A stretch of DNA of 34,096 nt from a virus. The position numbers and the translations under genes were made by a program. The stretch spans positions 1 through 34,096 of the IMG/VR virus record IMGVR_UViG_3300035698_002586. One strand, given 5' to 3'. The notes under the pieces were generated by a model. The model did not search any database. It saw only the letters and a list, made by a program, of their open reading frames with translations, and was not told the DNA's origin. Every line of letters starts with the position of its first letter. Position 1 is the first letter of the stretch. Positions 9,206-16,803 of this stretch are shown piece after piece.

Positions 9206-9571
9206 CTACTCGTCGAGGTTCGGCGTTTCGCCTCGAGCTATCTGCTCCTCCCATCGGTCAACCTTCGCGTCGCCGGTCTTCCGCGGGACATACCAATTCT
9301 CGAGGGCCTCGTCGGCGTCCATCTCCCACAAGGGGGGCTGGTCGGAGAACAGTTGCTCTAGTTCACCGATCCTCTCCTCGAGCTCGAAATCACCGCCATC
9401 CGCGCGCCGCCTGGCCTTCAGCGCATTGAGCTCACCGGCTCTCTCTCGGTAGAAGTCTCGCAGCAAGCCGCCGAGAGACATCTGCTCGAACGGCGGCATA
9501 GGCGCGGCCCTGGCGCTCTGACTAGCCCACCTCCTCAGTTGCCCCTTGATCGTCTCCGTCTCCGCTAGCAC
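9206..9571 (-). CDS. Probable second tail assembly chaperone reading frame
   Basis: 121 residues, reading LAETETIKGQLRRWASQ to GETPNLDE, highly charged and probably helical. It lies between tube/chaperone and tape measure, the classical position of the gpG/GT or Mu gp41/42 chaperone pair. The frame begins inside the end of the upstream gene and overlaps it by 50 bases in a different register. The only start near the frame's beginning is GTG at 9571, with no clear ribosome-binding site before it. An ATG further in (MPPFEQMSLGG) lies too far from the strong GAGGAGGTG sequence near 9530. It may therefore be made mostly by ribosomal frameshift from the upstream gene. No similarity to a named family is evident; the role is inferred from position and overlap. 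Confidence 0.6.
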   Translation of the reverse strand: MLAETETIKGQLRRWASQSARAAPMPPFEQMSLGGLLRDFYRERAGELNALKARRRADGGDFELEERIGELEQLFSDQPPLWEMDADEALENWYVPRKTGDAKVDRWEEQIARGETPNLDE

Positions 9572-10010
9572 CTGTTTCTTCAGGCGCGAAACGTCCCGAA
9601 AACGTAGCCTCGTGCAAGGCCACCCCCTCGTAGATCAGATCGAGCAGTCGCGTGTAGCGGAGCGTGCCCAGTTCGTTTGCCCACTTCGGCCGCTTGACCA
9701 GGGAGAAGGTGCAGTGGGCGAGCTTCTCGGTGTGGCTTGCCATGTAGTCGGACAGCGACTCGATCGGCACGCCGCCCGACAGCCGGCTTTGCAGAGACCC
9801 CACGCGCGCAGTGGTCGTGAAGTCCAAGATCCGGTTGGTGAACGATCCCTTCCAGACGTGCCCTTTCGGATCGGTCCAAGAGATGTCGAAGGCGAAATCC
9901 TCCTCGAGTCGCGGATCGGAGTCGACCGCCGGTTTCTTATCGCGACCCTCGATCTCGGATTTCAGTTCCTCGGGCGATCTGATCTCGCCCATGTCTGCCA
10001 TGATACCCAT
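9522..10010 (-). CDS. Probable tail assembly chaperone (first frame)
   Basis: 162 residues starting MGIMADMGEIRSPEELKSE. The start has a good ribosome-binding site, GGAGAGCGGGAA ATG. It is a soluble, charged protein with a central beta-containing segment (DISWTDPKGHVWKGSFTNRI) and an acidic, glycine-rich end (ETGASGDGDDQGATEEVG). Such unstructured ends are common where tail chaperones join a second product by frameshift. It lies right after the tail tube gene and before the tape measure, as tail chaperones do in lambda, P2 and Mu. Such proteins bind the tape measure and are absent from the finished virion. The call rests on position and architecture. Confidence 0.6.
   Translation of the reverse strand: MGIMADMGEIRSPEELKSEIEGRDKKPAVDSDPRLEEDFAFDISWTDPKGHVWKGSFTNRILDFTTTARVGSLQSRLSGGVPIESLSDYMASHTEKLAHCTFSLVKRPKWANELGTLRYTRLLDLIYEGVALHEATFSGRFAPEETGASGDGDDQGATEEVG
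9542..9571 (-). other. Candidate +1/-2 frameshift region between the tail chaperone frames
   Basis: The second frame is displaced +1 (equivalently -2) relative to the first. Within the 50-base overlap the first frame reads GAT CAA GGG GCA ACT. A GGG codon followed by G at 9545-9542 would allow re-pairing after a +1 slip. A duplicated GGAGAC lies just upstream. Phage Mu is known to use a -2 shift at the equivalent junction. I see no classical -1 heptamer in the right register. The geometry is visible; the event itself is inference. Confidence 0.35.
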
Positions 10011-10037
10011 TTCCCGCTCTCCTTTTCCGAACGAGGT

Positions 10038-10481
10038 CTACACCTCGCTTTCGTCTTTCGCTCTGACGGCAACGAACGTTAGATGCTCGCCGACGACGCC
10101 TCGCGCGTTGATCTGGAAGTTCTTGCTGGCGACCTTGACCTGCTCGACCGTGGCGATCGGCACCTTGGTCTTATTGTCCATCACCACGGCCGTCATCTCG
10201 CCCTGGAGCAAGATATTCTTCAGGTGTTGCTCGGGCGACGTTCCCTGCGCGGGAAAGTAGCCGAGGCTCTTGACCGTCTCGCCCACGATGCGGACGAAAT
10301 CGGCCTCGAAGGACACGTCATAGTCGGTCGGAACGTGCTCCTCGGTTTGGATGTTGTCGAGGAGCTTGAGCGCCTCGTAGGTGATCGTCTCTCCGATCGA
10401 CACACTGGTCGCGTAGCCCACCTTGACGCCCTTGAGCATCAGCATGGCCCGCGCGCCCGTTAGGACTCTGCCCTTTTCCAT
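10038..10481 (-). CDS. Tail tube protein
   Basis: 147 residues. It forms the inner tube of the contractile tail. It starts MEKGRVLTGARAMLMLKGVKVGYATSVSIGE, matching the XkdM-type tube layout (short helix, then strands reading 'a.l.ldG..vg.a..v...e.'). DVSFEADFVRI and VEQVKVASKNFQINARGVVGEHLTFVAVRA follow, with alternating beta strands to the end. Length is typical of tube proteins, about 140-170 residues. It lies directly downstream of the sheath, the normal order. The sheath stop overlaps the ribosome-binding sequence (TAGGAG, 9 bases before ATG). Confidence 0.85.
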   Translation of the reverse strand: MEKGRVLTGARAMLMLKGVKVGYATSVSIGETITYEALKLLDNIQTEEHVPTDYDVSFEADFVRIVGETVKSLGYFPAQGTSPEQHLKNILLQGEMTAVVMDNKTKVPIATVEQVKVASKNFQINARGVVGEHLTFVAVRAKDESEV

Positions 10482-10492
10482 GGTTCAAACTC

Positions 10493-12823
10493 CTACGCTG
10501 CCGCAGACTGCGGGATCGCGACCAAGTGAACGGTCGATTTGACGAAGTTGACGGGCAAGACCGGCGCGATCTCGACCGCCTGGGCAATGACATCGAGCGT
10601 CAGGCTGGTCTGAAGGGACCGGTAGGCGACCAACGCCACGCCGACCAGCAACCCAAGGATGCCGATGGCCTCGCCGTGGGCGGCCGTGACGGTGCCAGCA
10701 AAGCCCTTGCGGCCCACCACGGTCTCCATCTGCGAGCGGTAGTTGTAGACCGAGTAGGACACGGCCTCGACCACCGATTGCTCGGTGTAGGCGATGTTCG
10801 CCGAGGTCAGATGCGTGGTGATACCGCGCACGACTCGGCGACCAATACCGTCGACCACCTCGCCAAAGCACAGACCGGCGGCGAGCATCTCCTCGGCGTC
10901 GTCGGTGGGGTTCCAGGTGGAGTCCTGCCCGATCGACAAGGTGTTGAGGTACTTGTGCGTGGTCGCCGTTCCAACGCTCGAACCCGCCTGCATGCCGGCG
11001 AGCATGCACGCACCATACATCGGCGGCAGCACTTCGCGCTCTCCGCTGGTGTTGTAGCGCTCGACGTTCTGCGCCCACGCCGCGCAGTATTTGTTGTTGA
11101 TGTTGACGACCTGGCTCTTGATCTCGGTCTTGGTTGGCAAGTCGGTCAGACCCGTATTCCACAGGCCGAGCTTGGCATCGCGCTCCGATCGACCGACGCC
11201 ACCCATGAGTTTACAGTGCGCCTTGACCAGCGAATGGATGTCCGGATCGTGGGTCATGACGACGATCGTGTTGACGCGCACCTGGGTCAGCAGCGCGATG
11301 GCCGCCGTCCAGTTGGCGTTGCTCGATGTGGGCACGCCCTCGTTGCCAGGCGTAGCGTCGCCCTCGTGGCCGCCGACCAGATAGGTAGCCGCGGCGGTAT
11401 TGTCCGGCGCGCCGGTGCCGCCAGTCGATCGGGCGGCCGAGACGAGCGAGCTCTCCGCGTTGATCTTGGCGACGATCGCGTAGAGGTCTGCCACGAAGTC
11501 TACCGAGGCTGGATCTTTGATGCTGGTCGGTCCGGCATAGTCCATGTTCTCCATCGCCAGCGAGCTCTCGCCTGTGACGATCGTGAACGTGAAACCGGGC
11601 GTGCCGTTGAATTTGTCGGCGGCCTTCTGGATCGTGTCGATGCCCGAGAAGGGCGCGTTGACGGCCACGGCGCTCGCCGTGACAGTGCCGGCCGCGGCGA
11701 CTTCGGCCAGAGCCAGGTAGGTCAGGCTCGACCACTTGCCCAGCGACAGGACCGGCACGGTTCCGGTCAGCGTGACCGTTTCCATCTGAGTCGCGCCGGC
11801 GGCGTTCTTGCCGACGATCGTAAACTTCTCTACGCCCGCGGCGCTTCGCACATTCGACAACACCACGCCAGCGACGGCAACATCGCTCATGGTGTAGAGA
11901 CCACGGGACAGGATCAGCGGGGTCAACGTCGTGATCGCGGCGGCGCCGGGCGCCGTCTTCATCGTGACCGTGCCAGCCGGCGCCGATGCGATCACCACGC
12001 CGTGGATCGAGTTCCAGACCTTGGTACCCGTAACCGTCGCCACGCCGAGCAAGGTGAGCGTCTCCGACTGTGCCGCGTCGAGCGCGTCAGTGCCGTAGAT
12101 CGTGACCGTCATGGTGTCGCCAGCGTCGCTCGAGGCAAACTCGACCGCTGCGCCTGGCGTAACCTGGGCACCAGTGATGTCCGTGTCCAGTCCGGCTCTG
12201 GCCAGCGTAAAGCTCGCGTACATCGCCGAGGCGTCGATGGTGGCCGTGATCGTGGTGTAGCCACCGGCTGGCGTCGTGGCCGCGAACGTGACCGAAAACA
12301 TCACGTCACCGCCAACGTCGTCGAACACCTCTTCGGTGTCCTCGAACGTGATCGTGATCATTTTGCCGAGGGTGTCCGTGCTCGTGCCAATCTCCACGTT
12401 GATCTGAGTCGTGAAGTATCCCCACTCGATCGAGGTCAGGTCGAGGGCGTCACCGGTGCCATTGCTGAACGTTGCAGCGCTCTGAACGGCCGGGTTGGTC
12501 TTGACATAGACGATCTCCTGGGCTCCGGCCGCGATCTGCTCGTCGTCGGCCGGCCCGAACAAGATCGGTCCGGCTTCGCGGAGGGCGCCACTGCGGAAGT
12601 AGTCGAAGGGTTTTTGCGGCGTGGTGGCGACCTGGAGCTGCGACTTCACGTCGCTGCCGCTGATCTCGGTGTAGGGCTTCCCGCCGATCGACTCTCCCAG
12701 GCATGCGACGATGCCGCTGGCCGTCAATCCGATGGTCTCGAGCCCACTCGCATCGACTTCCGAGTAGGCACCGGGGACGCTGATCATGCGCCCGTTGAAG
12801 TAGATCGTCGTGATGGCGCTCAT
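10493..12823 (-). CDS. Tail sheath protein with a large duplicated beta-domain insertion
   Basis: 776 residues, longer than most sheaths (about 390-660). It polymerises around the tube and contracts. The N-terminus has the sheath pattern MSAITTIYFNGRMISVPGAYSEVD and an early beta-core (about 35-110, IVYVKTNPA). The C-terminal sheath domain is clear from about 500 onward: NANWTAAIALLTQVRVNTIVV, HCKLMGGVGRSERDAKLG, GREVVRG-like GRRVVRGITTHLTSANIAYTEQSV, and the strand-forming end (VNFVKSTVHLVAIP). Between them, residues about 210-292 and 300-388 are two related beta segments (see separate repeat entry). The start follows GGGAGGTTTGATCC ATG, where TGA is the stop of the upstream gene. Confidence 0.9.
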   Translation of the reverse strand: MSAITTIYFNGRMISVPGAYSEVDASGLETIGLTASGIVACLGESIGGKPYTEISGSDVKSQLQVATTPQKPFDYFRSGALREAGPILFGPADDEQIAAGAQEIVYVKTNPAVQSAATFSNGTGDALDLTSIEWGYFTTQINVEIGTSTDTLGKMITITFEDTEEVFDDVGGDVMFSVTFAATTPAGGYTTITATIDASAMYASFTLARAGLDTDITGAQVTPGAAVEFASSDAGDTMTVTIYGTDALDAAQSETLTLLGVATVTGTKVWNSIHGVVIASAPAGTVTMKTAPGAAAITTLTPLILSRGLYTMSDVAVAGVVLSNVRSAAGVEKFTIVGKNAAGATQMETVTLTGTVPVLSLGKWSSLTYLALAEVAAAGTVTASAVAVNAPFSGIDTIQKAADKFNGTPGFTFTIVTGESSLAMENMDYAGPTSIKDPASVDFVADLYAIVAKINAESSLVSAARSTGGTGAPDNTAAATYLVGGHEGDATPGNEGVPTSSNANWTAAIALLTQVRVNTIVVMTHDPDIHSLVKAHCKLMGGVGRSERDAKLGLWNTGLTDLPTKTEIKSQVVNINNKYCAAWAQNVERYNTSGEREVLPPMYGACMLAGMQAGSSVGTATTHKYLNTLSIGQDSTWNPTDDAEEMLAAGLCFGEVVDGIGRRVVRGITTHLTSANIAYTEQSVVEAVSYSVYNYRSQMETVVGRKGFAGTVTAAHGEAIGILGLLVGVALVAYRSLQTSLTLDVIAQAVEIAPVLPVNFVKSTVHLVAIPQSAAA
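11660..12196 (-). repeat. Tandem related beta-domains inside the sheath gene
   Basis: Two segments of about 85 residues align by eye. The first contains VTIYGTDALDAAQSETLTL, then GTKVWNSIHGVVIASAPAGTV. The second contains FTIVGKNAAGATQMETVTL, then LGKWSSLTYLALAEVAAAGTV. Shared positions include TI-G, ETLTL/ETVTL, a Trp after G-K, and AxAGTVT. This looks like an old duplication of a surface-exposed domain, diverged at protein level. Confidence 0.65.
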
Positions 12824-12826
12824 GGA

Positions 12827-13159
12827 TCAAACCTCCCTTTTGCCAGCCGGTCGAGCCAGCCAGGCGTCGTAAAGCTGTTGCCACTCGGATACCGTGAGGC
12901 GATGGCGCGCCCCTAGCTCTCGGTTGGCGTAGGACTCGAAACCAGCCATGCGCTCCCAGCGCAAACCGGCGGCTTTTTGGTACTGCGTAACGGTGATCTC
13001 GAGACCACGGGGCGGCGCCGGGACTGCCTTGCGCACTAGCGCCGAGTTGGAGGGTGCCGCGGTCTTGGTTGCGAAACGTCCCTCGAGGTATTCCGCCTCG
13101 ATCTCAGCGGTCTCCGCAGCGGCCTCGGGGAACGGCCCCGTCTTTGGTTTCCTGGCCAT
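12827..13159 (-). CDS. Small conserved-position protein between tail completion and sheath genes, function unknown
   Basis: 110 residues. I do not recognise the family. The first 50 residues are Ala/Pro/Glu-rich and probably disordered (FPEAAAETAEIEAEYLEG). The second half is helical and contains Trp-rich segments: ITVTQYQKAAGLRWERMAGF and HRLTVSEWQQLYDAWLARPAG. A short protein commonly precedes the sheath in contractile phages. The ribosome-binding site is GAGGAGTGAGCA ATG, with the TGA of the preceding gene inside it. The gene is well supported by tight packing; the role is unknown. Confidence 0.7.
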   Translation of the reverse strand: MARKPKTGPFPEAAAETAEIEAEYLEGRFATKTAAPSNSALVRKAVPAPPRGLEITVTQYQKAAGLRWERMAGFESYANRELGARHRLTVSEWQQLYDAWLARPAGKREV

Positions 13160-13162
13160 TGC

Positions 13163-13873
13163 TCACTCCTCCGTGTAGGTCGTAACGCCAAAGTTCGCCG
13201 CGGCGAGCTCGGCCTGTTCTTCTTCGGTCAACTCGGTCGGGATTGATCCGTCGTCGTTTACGGCGAGCCCGGTGATCGAGCTTCCCAAGCCAACATCCGG
13301 CTTGAAATCCTCGACGTAGGGCTCATCGGCGCGACAAGTGATCGAAAATCGCCGGGTGAAAACATCGCTGGGCATGTACCGCGGGTCCGGCGCCAACTCG
13401 GCGCCAGAGTAGGTGATCTCGTCGAGGTCCTCAGCTTGAAGTCTCGACCGCAGACCGACCATGATGTGGCGCAGCAGGTAGTAGTAGTAGAGCGTCAAAT
13501 CGGGATGGCCAGCGTAGATGTACCAGTCAAAGCGATGCTCCCAGCGCCGCAAATGGCAGTCGACCGGCTCGCCGGTGTGCTGGTCGACGTAGACATCACC
13601 GTCGATGTCCATCATCCCCATAGACTCGCCGAGATAGTCGGCGGCCGTATTCTCTGCCCCCAGCACGAGCGCCAGACACGGGAAAGGCCCGCCCTGGCGC
13701 GCGTAGGCATGCACCGTCGTCGGAGGGTGCTCGACAAACGCCTTGCGAGCCTCGAGCGCCTCATCCTCGTTGAGCCCCCCGTCGAGCAGGAATTGCTCAT
13801 ACCTGGCAGGGTCCTCGACGTACCAGGCGAGGCGCTCTTTGACGTGCTTGAAGATCAAACGCTCGACGAACAT
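13163..13873 (-). CDS. Putative tail terminator / sheath-completion (neck) protein
   Basis: 236 residues. It starts MFVERLIFKHVKERLAWYVE and contains a central, aromatic-rich part (HRFDWYIYAGHPDLTLYYYY, about 113-132). Beta strands follow, including VFTRRFSITCRADEPYVED. An acidic C-terminal tail (LTEEEQAELAA) ends the protein. The layout and its place just upstream of the sheath, after an HK97-gp10-like gene, match tail terminators that cap tube and sheath. No diagnostic motif is seen, so the name rests mainly on synteny. The ribosome-binding site is weak (AAGTAGGGC ATG), with the upstream stop only 3 bases before ATG, suggesting translational coupling. Confidence 0.55.
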   Translation of the reverse strand: MFVERLIFKHVKERLAWYVEDPARYEQFLLDGGLNEDEALEARKAFVEHPPTTVHAYARQGGPFPCLALVLGAENTAADYLGESMGMMDIDGDVYVDQHTGEPVDCHLRRWEHRFDWYIYAGHPDLTLYYYYLLRHIMVGLRSRLQAEDLDEITYSGAELAPDPRYMPSDVFTRRFSITCRADEPYVEDFKPDVGLGSSITGLAVNDDGSIPTELTEEEQAELAAANFGVTTYTEE

Positions 13874-13876
13874 GCC

Positions 13877-14689
13877 CTACTTGCCCTTCAGTGCGGCCGC
13901 GACGGCCGTTTTGACCACGCGGTTTGCTACCCCTGCCACGTACTCTACGACCTTTTGGGCCATATTGTGAGGCTCGATTCCGGGGTGCATCCAACCGGTA
14001 CCGCCAACGGTCGAGATCCGTCGAAATGTCGTGTACTGGCTTTGGGTTGTCGTTTTGCCCGTCCGCGCGTTGACGTAGGGCTTTCGCTCGCGAACCATCC
14101 CCGTGTAGATCGAGGTCGAGTGATGCTCGCGGAGCTTGTCGCCGGCCTGGTACGACGGGAGCGAAGTCGGGTTTCGTCCGCGACTCCCGCGAGCCCGCAA
14201 GCTCTTTGCGGCCGCGTAGACGCTCTGTCCGAAGGCACGCGCCATCGGGGCCGACATGGCCCCCTCCTTTGCGTATGCGCTCCCCATCGGCGCACCGGCC
14301 AAGCCAGAGCTGCCAGGCGACCCGTGGCGGAATGGGATGTTCGCGTACCAGCCGATCTGCCGGCCAGACTTGTCGCGCACCGGTTTCCGCACGCGCGAGT
14401 TAGGCCCCAGCAGCGTTTCCCGCATGTCGAACCCATCGATCCCGTTCTCGATGGCGTTCGGCAGCCAACCGACCAACGTGATCACGCGCCCGCCCTCGGC
14501 GACTACGGGCGTCTGGATCCCCTCCACGTAGGTCTGCCTCGAGCTGTGAAGCTCGCGCACCGCCAGGTTGCGCCACTTCAACCACGCCATCTCGGCCAAG
14601 TCGTCGAGCACCGCCTCGGAGAGCCCCTCGCCGTCCATCAGCAAGATCAGGTTGGCCGGCATGGCCTCGGTGATGTCGACGTTGATCAT
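13877..14689 (-). CDS. Tail completion / HK97 gp10-like neck protein
   Basis: 270 residues. The N-terminal helix pair (AVLDDLAEMAWLKWRNLAVREL) and the C-terminal FRRISTVGGTGWMHPGIEPHNMAQKV (about 222-247) are the usual ends of HK97-gp10-like proteins. These join head and tail; the G-W-x-H-P-G-I-E motif is characteristic. Most family members are 120-200 residues. The middle here (about 90-190) is an extra Gly/Ser/Arg-rich stretch with many positive charges (RARGSRGRNP). It overlaps the preceding gene by 4 bases (ATGA). Confidence in the family is moderate to good. Confidence 0.65.
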   Translation of the reverse strand: MINVDITEAMPANLILLMDGEGLSEAVLDDLAEMAWLKWRNLAVRELHSSRQTYVEGIQTPVVAEGGRVITLVGWLPNAIENGIDGFDMRETLLGPNSRVRKPVRDKSGRQIGWYANIPFRHGSPGSSGLAGAPMGSAYAKEGAMSAPMARAFGQSVYAAAKSLRARGSRGRNPTSLPSYQAGDKLREHHSTSIYTGMVRERKPYVNARTGKTTTQSQYTTFRRISTVGGTGWMHPGIEPHNMAQKVVEYVAGVANRVVKTAVAAALKGK

Positions 14690-15525
14690 TCCGAGTCCAT
14701 CAAGAAGTCGAGCTTGACCATCGCGTGGATCGGCATCTTCTTGTGCTGATCGGCCTTGGTCAGCGCTTTGGTCTTCTTGGCGACCAGGGTGTCGCGAAAG
14801 GCATAGACGTGATCGAGCACGCGGAAGGTCGGGTGCATCTGGTAGGAGACGAAAAGCGTGCCCGGGTCCGGTGGCGTGCCCAGCCAGACGATCTCACCAT
14901 CGGTCAACAGGTAGTCTGACCCCTCTCGGTAGTCGGTCCGCACGCCAGCCACAACGCTGCAAATCAAGAAGGTCTTTGTCGGCGTGTAGCGCAGGCCCGC
15001 ATTTGAGCGGCCGCCGACAACGAGGATCTTCTCGCTGCCGTCGTACTTGACGAGCTGCCCCCAAACCATCTCGCTGTCGCGCACGATCAGCCGGTCACGG
15101 TACCCCAACCGGTTGTAGGCTTGGGTCGACGCTTTCATGGTTCCGAAAACCCACTCGCCGAACCGCTCGTAGATCTGCGGGTCGAGGGTCGCCGAGGTCA
15201 TCAGCGCCATGATCCCCACCGCATCCCCAGACTCATTGATCTCGATCGGGTTTCCAAACGGGTCCTCGATGGCGCCATCAAGGTCCAAGTCTGGCAAGTA
15301 GTAGAACCAGCCGGTCCCGCCGCAGATCGCGCAATTTACCGCCGCCTGGCTGGTTTGGTCGTTGTTGCGGCAGGGGCATATCGCTGCCCGACTCCACCAC
15401 ACGCGGTAGCCCTTGGTCTGGATTGCGAGGTCGTACTGCTCGATCCGGAAGTCGACGCGCTGTCCAGCCTCCTTGATGCCAGTCGGAAGGCCCGTGATGA
15501 TCGAAGGGCGAAGGTCGTCGGACAT
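14686..15525 (-). CDS. Neck/head-closure protein with a Cys4 metal-binding motif
   Basis: 279 residues. Residues 50-73 hold C50-x-C52, then C65-x2-C68 followed by GGTGWFYY. This resembles a zinc-binding knuckle of DnaJ-like CxxCxGxG type. The rest is beta-rich (EKILVVGGRSNAGLRYTPTK, DYLLTDGEIVWLG, GTLFVSYQMHPTFRVLDHVY), with a helical, Lys-rich end. It lies between the probable adaptor and the gp10-like gene, the usual site of a head-closure protein. The Cys residues are seen; metal binding and structural role are inferred. Starts overlap the adaptor stop by 1 base (TGATG). Confidence 0.6.
   Translation of the reverse strand: MSDDLRPSIITGLPTGIKEAGQRVDFRIEQYDLAIQTKGYRVWWSRAAICPCRNNDQTSQAAVNCAICGGTGWFYYLPDLDLDGAIEDPFGNPIEINESGDAVGIMALMTSATLDPQIYERFGEWVFGTMKASTQAYNRLGYRDRLIVRDSEMVWGQLVKYDGSEKILVVGGRSNAGLRYTPTKTFLICSVVAGVRTDYREGSDYLLTDGEIVWLGTPPDPGTLFVSYQMHPTFRVLDHVYAFRDTLVAKKTKALTKADQHKKMPIHAMVKLDFLMDSE
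15307..15378 (-). other. Cys4 zinc-knuckle-like motif in the neck protein
   Basis: Encodes C-x-C-x12-C-x2-C followed by GGTGW (residues 50-73). The spacing and the following GGTG suggest one bound metal ion. Confidence 0.5.
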
Positions 15526-16544
15526 CAGGCGACCACCAACCGGATACCGCGGTAGTAGCGCTTCAGCGTCTCCAGTTGCTCCTTTATCTCCTTTCCATAC
15601 TGAAGCAGCCGCGCCCCGTAACCGGCGTTGGTCGCGCTCGACGTGGTGTTGAACGACTGCGAGAGCCCGTCGATCCCGATCGACTGGCTCGCGATACCCG
15701 CCCCGCAGAGCAGGTCACCGGCGATGTTGAGCGGGCCGAAACTGGCCTTCTTCCCGATCAGTTCGCGGATGGTCATCGGAACCTTACCCGCCGCAAAACC
15801 CGCCGTGTACTCGACGTGGATCATGTTGGGAACAAAGGGTCTCCCTTGGGCGAGAAGGGGAAGGAAGCTACCGCCGCTGGTCATGACGAGCCCCGAGAAG
15901 CTTCCCGACGTGGGAACGATGTTGATCTGCCCTTCCTCGCCTCGCAGGCTGATCCATTCGGCCGGGAAAGTGAGGATGTCCGATCCCGCGGGCCATTGCA
16001 GCGAGACAGACTCGACCGAGATCACCGGAGCCTCGTGCAGCTTGAGAAACATGTAGCTGCCGAAGTCGAGGCGGTAGTAGTCGTACCGCTCATCCATCGC
16101 GGTCGGCAGGATCTTGATGTCGAGCTCTTTCTCGAGCCAGTCCGTCGCAAATGCGATGTTCCACTCGTATATCAGATCTGGGTAGGGCGTCCCCGAGTCG
16201 TCGGTGAGGTCAATGCCGAAAAGGTAGAGGTCTTTGAGCCCCTGGACGGAAAGGATCGACGAGTCTAGGTCGAACTCCTGTCCCTGCTGCGCATCGCTCA
16301 AGCTCGATTCTGAATCGCTCTCACTGTGGAAGTAAGAGGTCTTGTACCAGCTCGATTTAGACCCGCCGCTGTCAGAAAACAGGTAAATAATGGTGCCCTT
16401 GACCAGCCGCGGCCGAGAGTCCTCGCTCGTGATCTCCACAAAGTCGCCGTCGACCGCATCGGACCGGTAGATCTTCAAGCGATTATAGACCGCCAGCACT
16501 TCGTCGATATTCGAGATGTGCACCCGTAGGCTAATGCTTGCCAT
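15525..16544 (-). CDS. Head-tail adaptor (connector) protein with fn3-like N-terminal domain
   Basis: 339 residues. Residues about 1-90 read like a fibronectin-III/Ig-type strand pattern (YNRLKIYRSDAVDGDFVEIT, RPRLVKGTIIYLFSDSGG, SWYKTSYFHSESDSESS). From about 115 the protein resembles portal-adaptor/connector proteins: a helical part (DLIYEWNIAFATDWLEKELDI) and strands (GSYMFLKLHEAPVISVESVS). Then comes a C-terminal helix set with IRELIGKKASFGPLNIAGDL and LLQYGKEIKEQLETLKRYYRG, typical of proteins at this position in phages. It likely sits below the portal. It overlaps the upstream small gene by 14 bases. Confidence 0.6.
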   Translation of the reverse strand: MASISLRVHISNIDEVLAVYNRLKIYRSDAVDGDFVEITSEDSRPRLVKGTIIYLFSDSGGSKSSWYKTSYFHSESDSESSLSDAQQGQEFDLDSSILSVQGLKDLYLFGIDLTDDSGTPYPDLIYEWNIAFATDWLEKELDIKILPTAMDERYDYYRLDFGSYMFLKLHEAPVISVESVSLQWPAGSDILTFPAEWISLRGEEGQINIVPTSGSFSGLVMTSGGSFLPLLAQGRPFVPNMIHVEYTAGFAAGKVPMTIRELIGKKASFGPLNIAGDLLCGAGIASQSIGIDGLSQSFNTTSSATNAGYGARLLQYGKEIKEQLETLKRYYRGIRLVVA

Positions 16545-16803
16545 CTTTGTTGCCCTTCAGCGACGGAGCTGGATCGGTAGCCTGAATAACTGGGCTGTTC
16601 TCGGCCTTGGCGATCAACACGGGTGCGCCAAGCTCGGCGGATAGCTTGAGGTTGATAGCGCTAGCGACCACCTCAAGACTGGGTCGGAGTTGCTGTACGG
16701 CCTCGAGTTGCGGTTGATAGGGGCCCTCTGGAACCCCGAACGCGCCCCAACCCGATGTTGCCAGGCCGGCTGGCGATCCCCAACCCCATGTGGTGATGCT
16801 CAT
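16531..16803 (-). CDS. Small protein of unknown function
   Basis: 90 residues. It begins MSITTWGWGSPAGLATSGWG, a Gly/Trp-rich start, followed by a helical section (YQPQLEAVQQLRPSLEVV) and a charged end (LKGNKDGKH). It overlaps the preceding gene by 4 bases (ATGA) and the next by 14. That tight packing supports it as real rather than a chance frame. No function is visible. Confidence 0.6.
   Translation of the reverse strand: MSITTWGWGSPAGLATSGWGAFGVPEGPYQPQLEAVQQLRPSLEVVASAINLKLSAELGAPVLIAKAENSPVIQATDPAPSLKGNKDGKH

Noticed and set aside
10526-12916. 796-codon open frame on the plus strand
   Set aside because: It lies antisense to the sheath gene. The translation is Arg/His/Asp-rich with no domain and no plausible start context. 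GC-rich coding DNA often leaves such long antisense frames open.
13436-14749. 437-codon plus-strand frame
   Set aside because: Antisense to two tightly packed neck genes with family motifs on the minus strand; composition typical of shadow frames.
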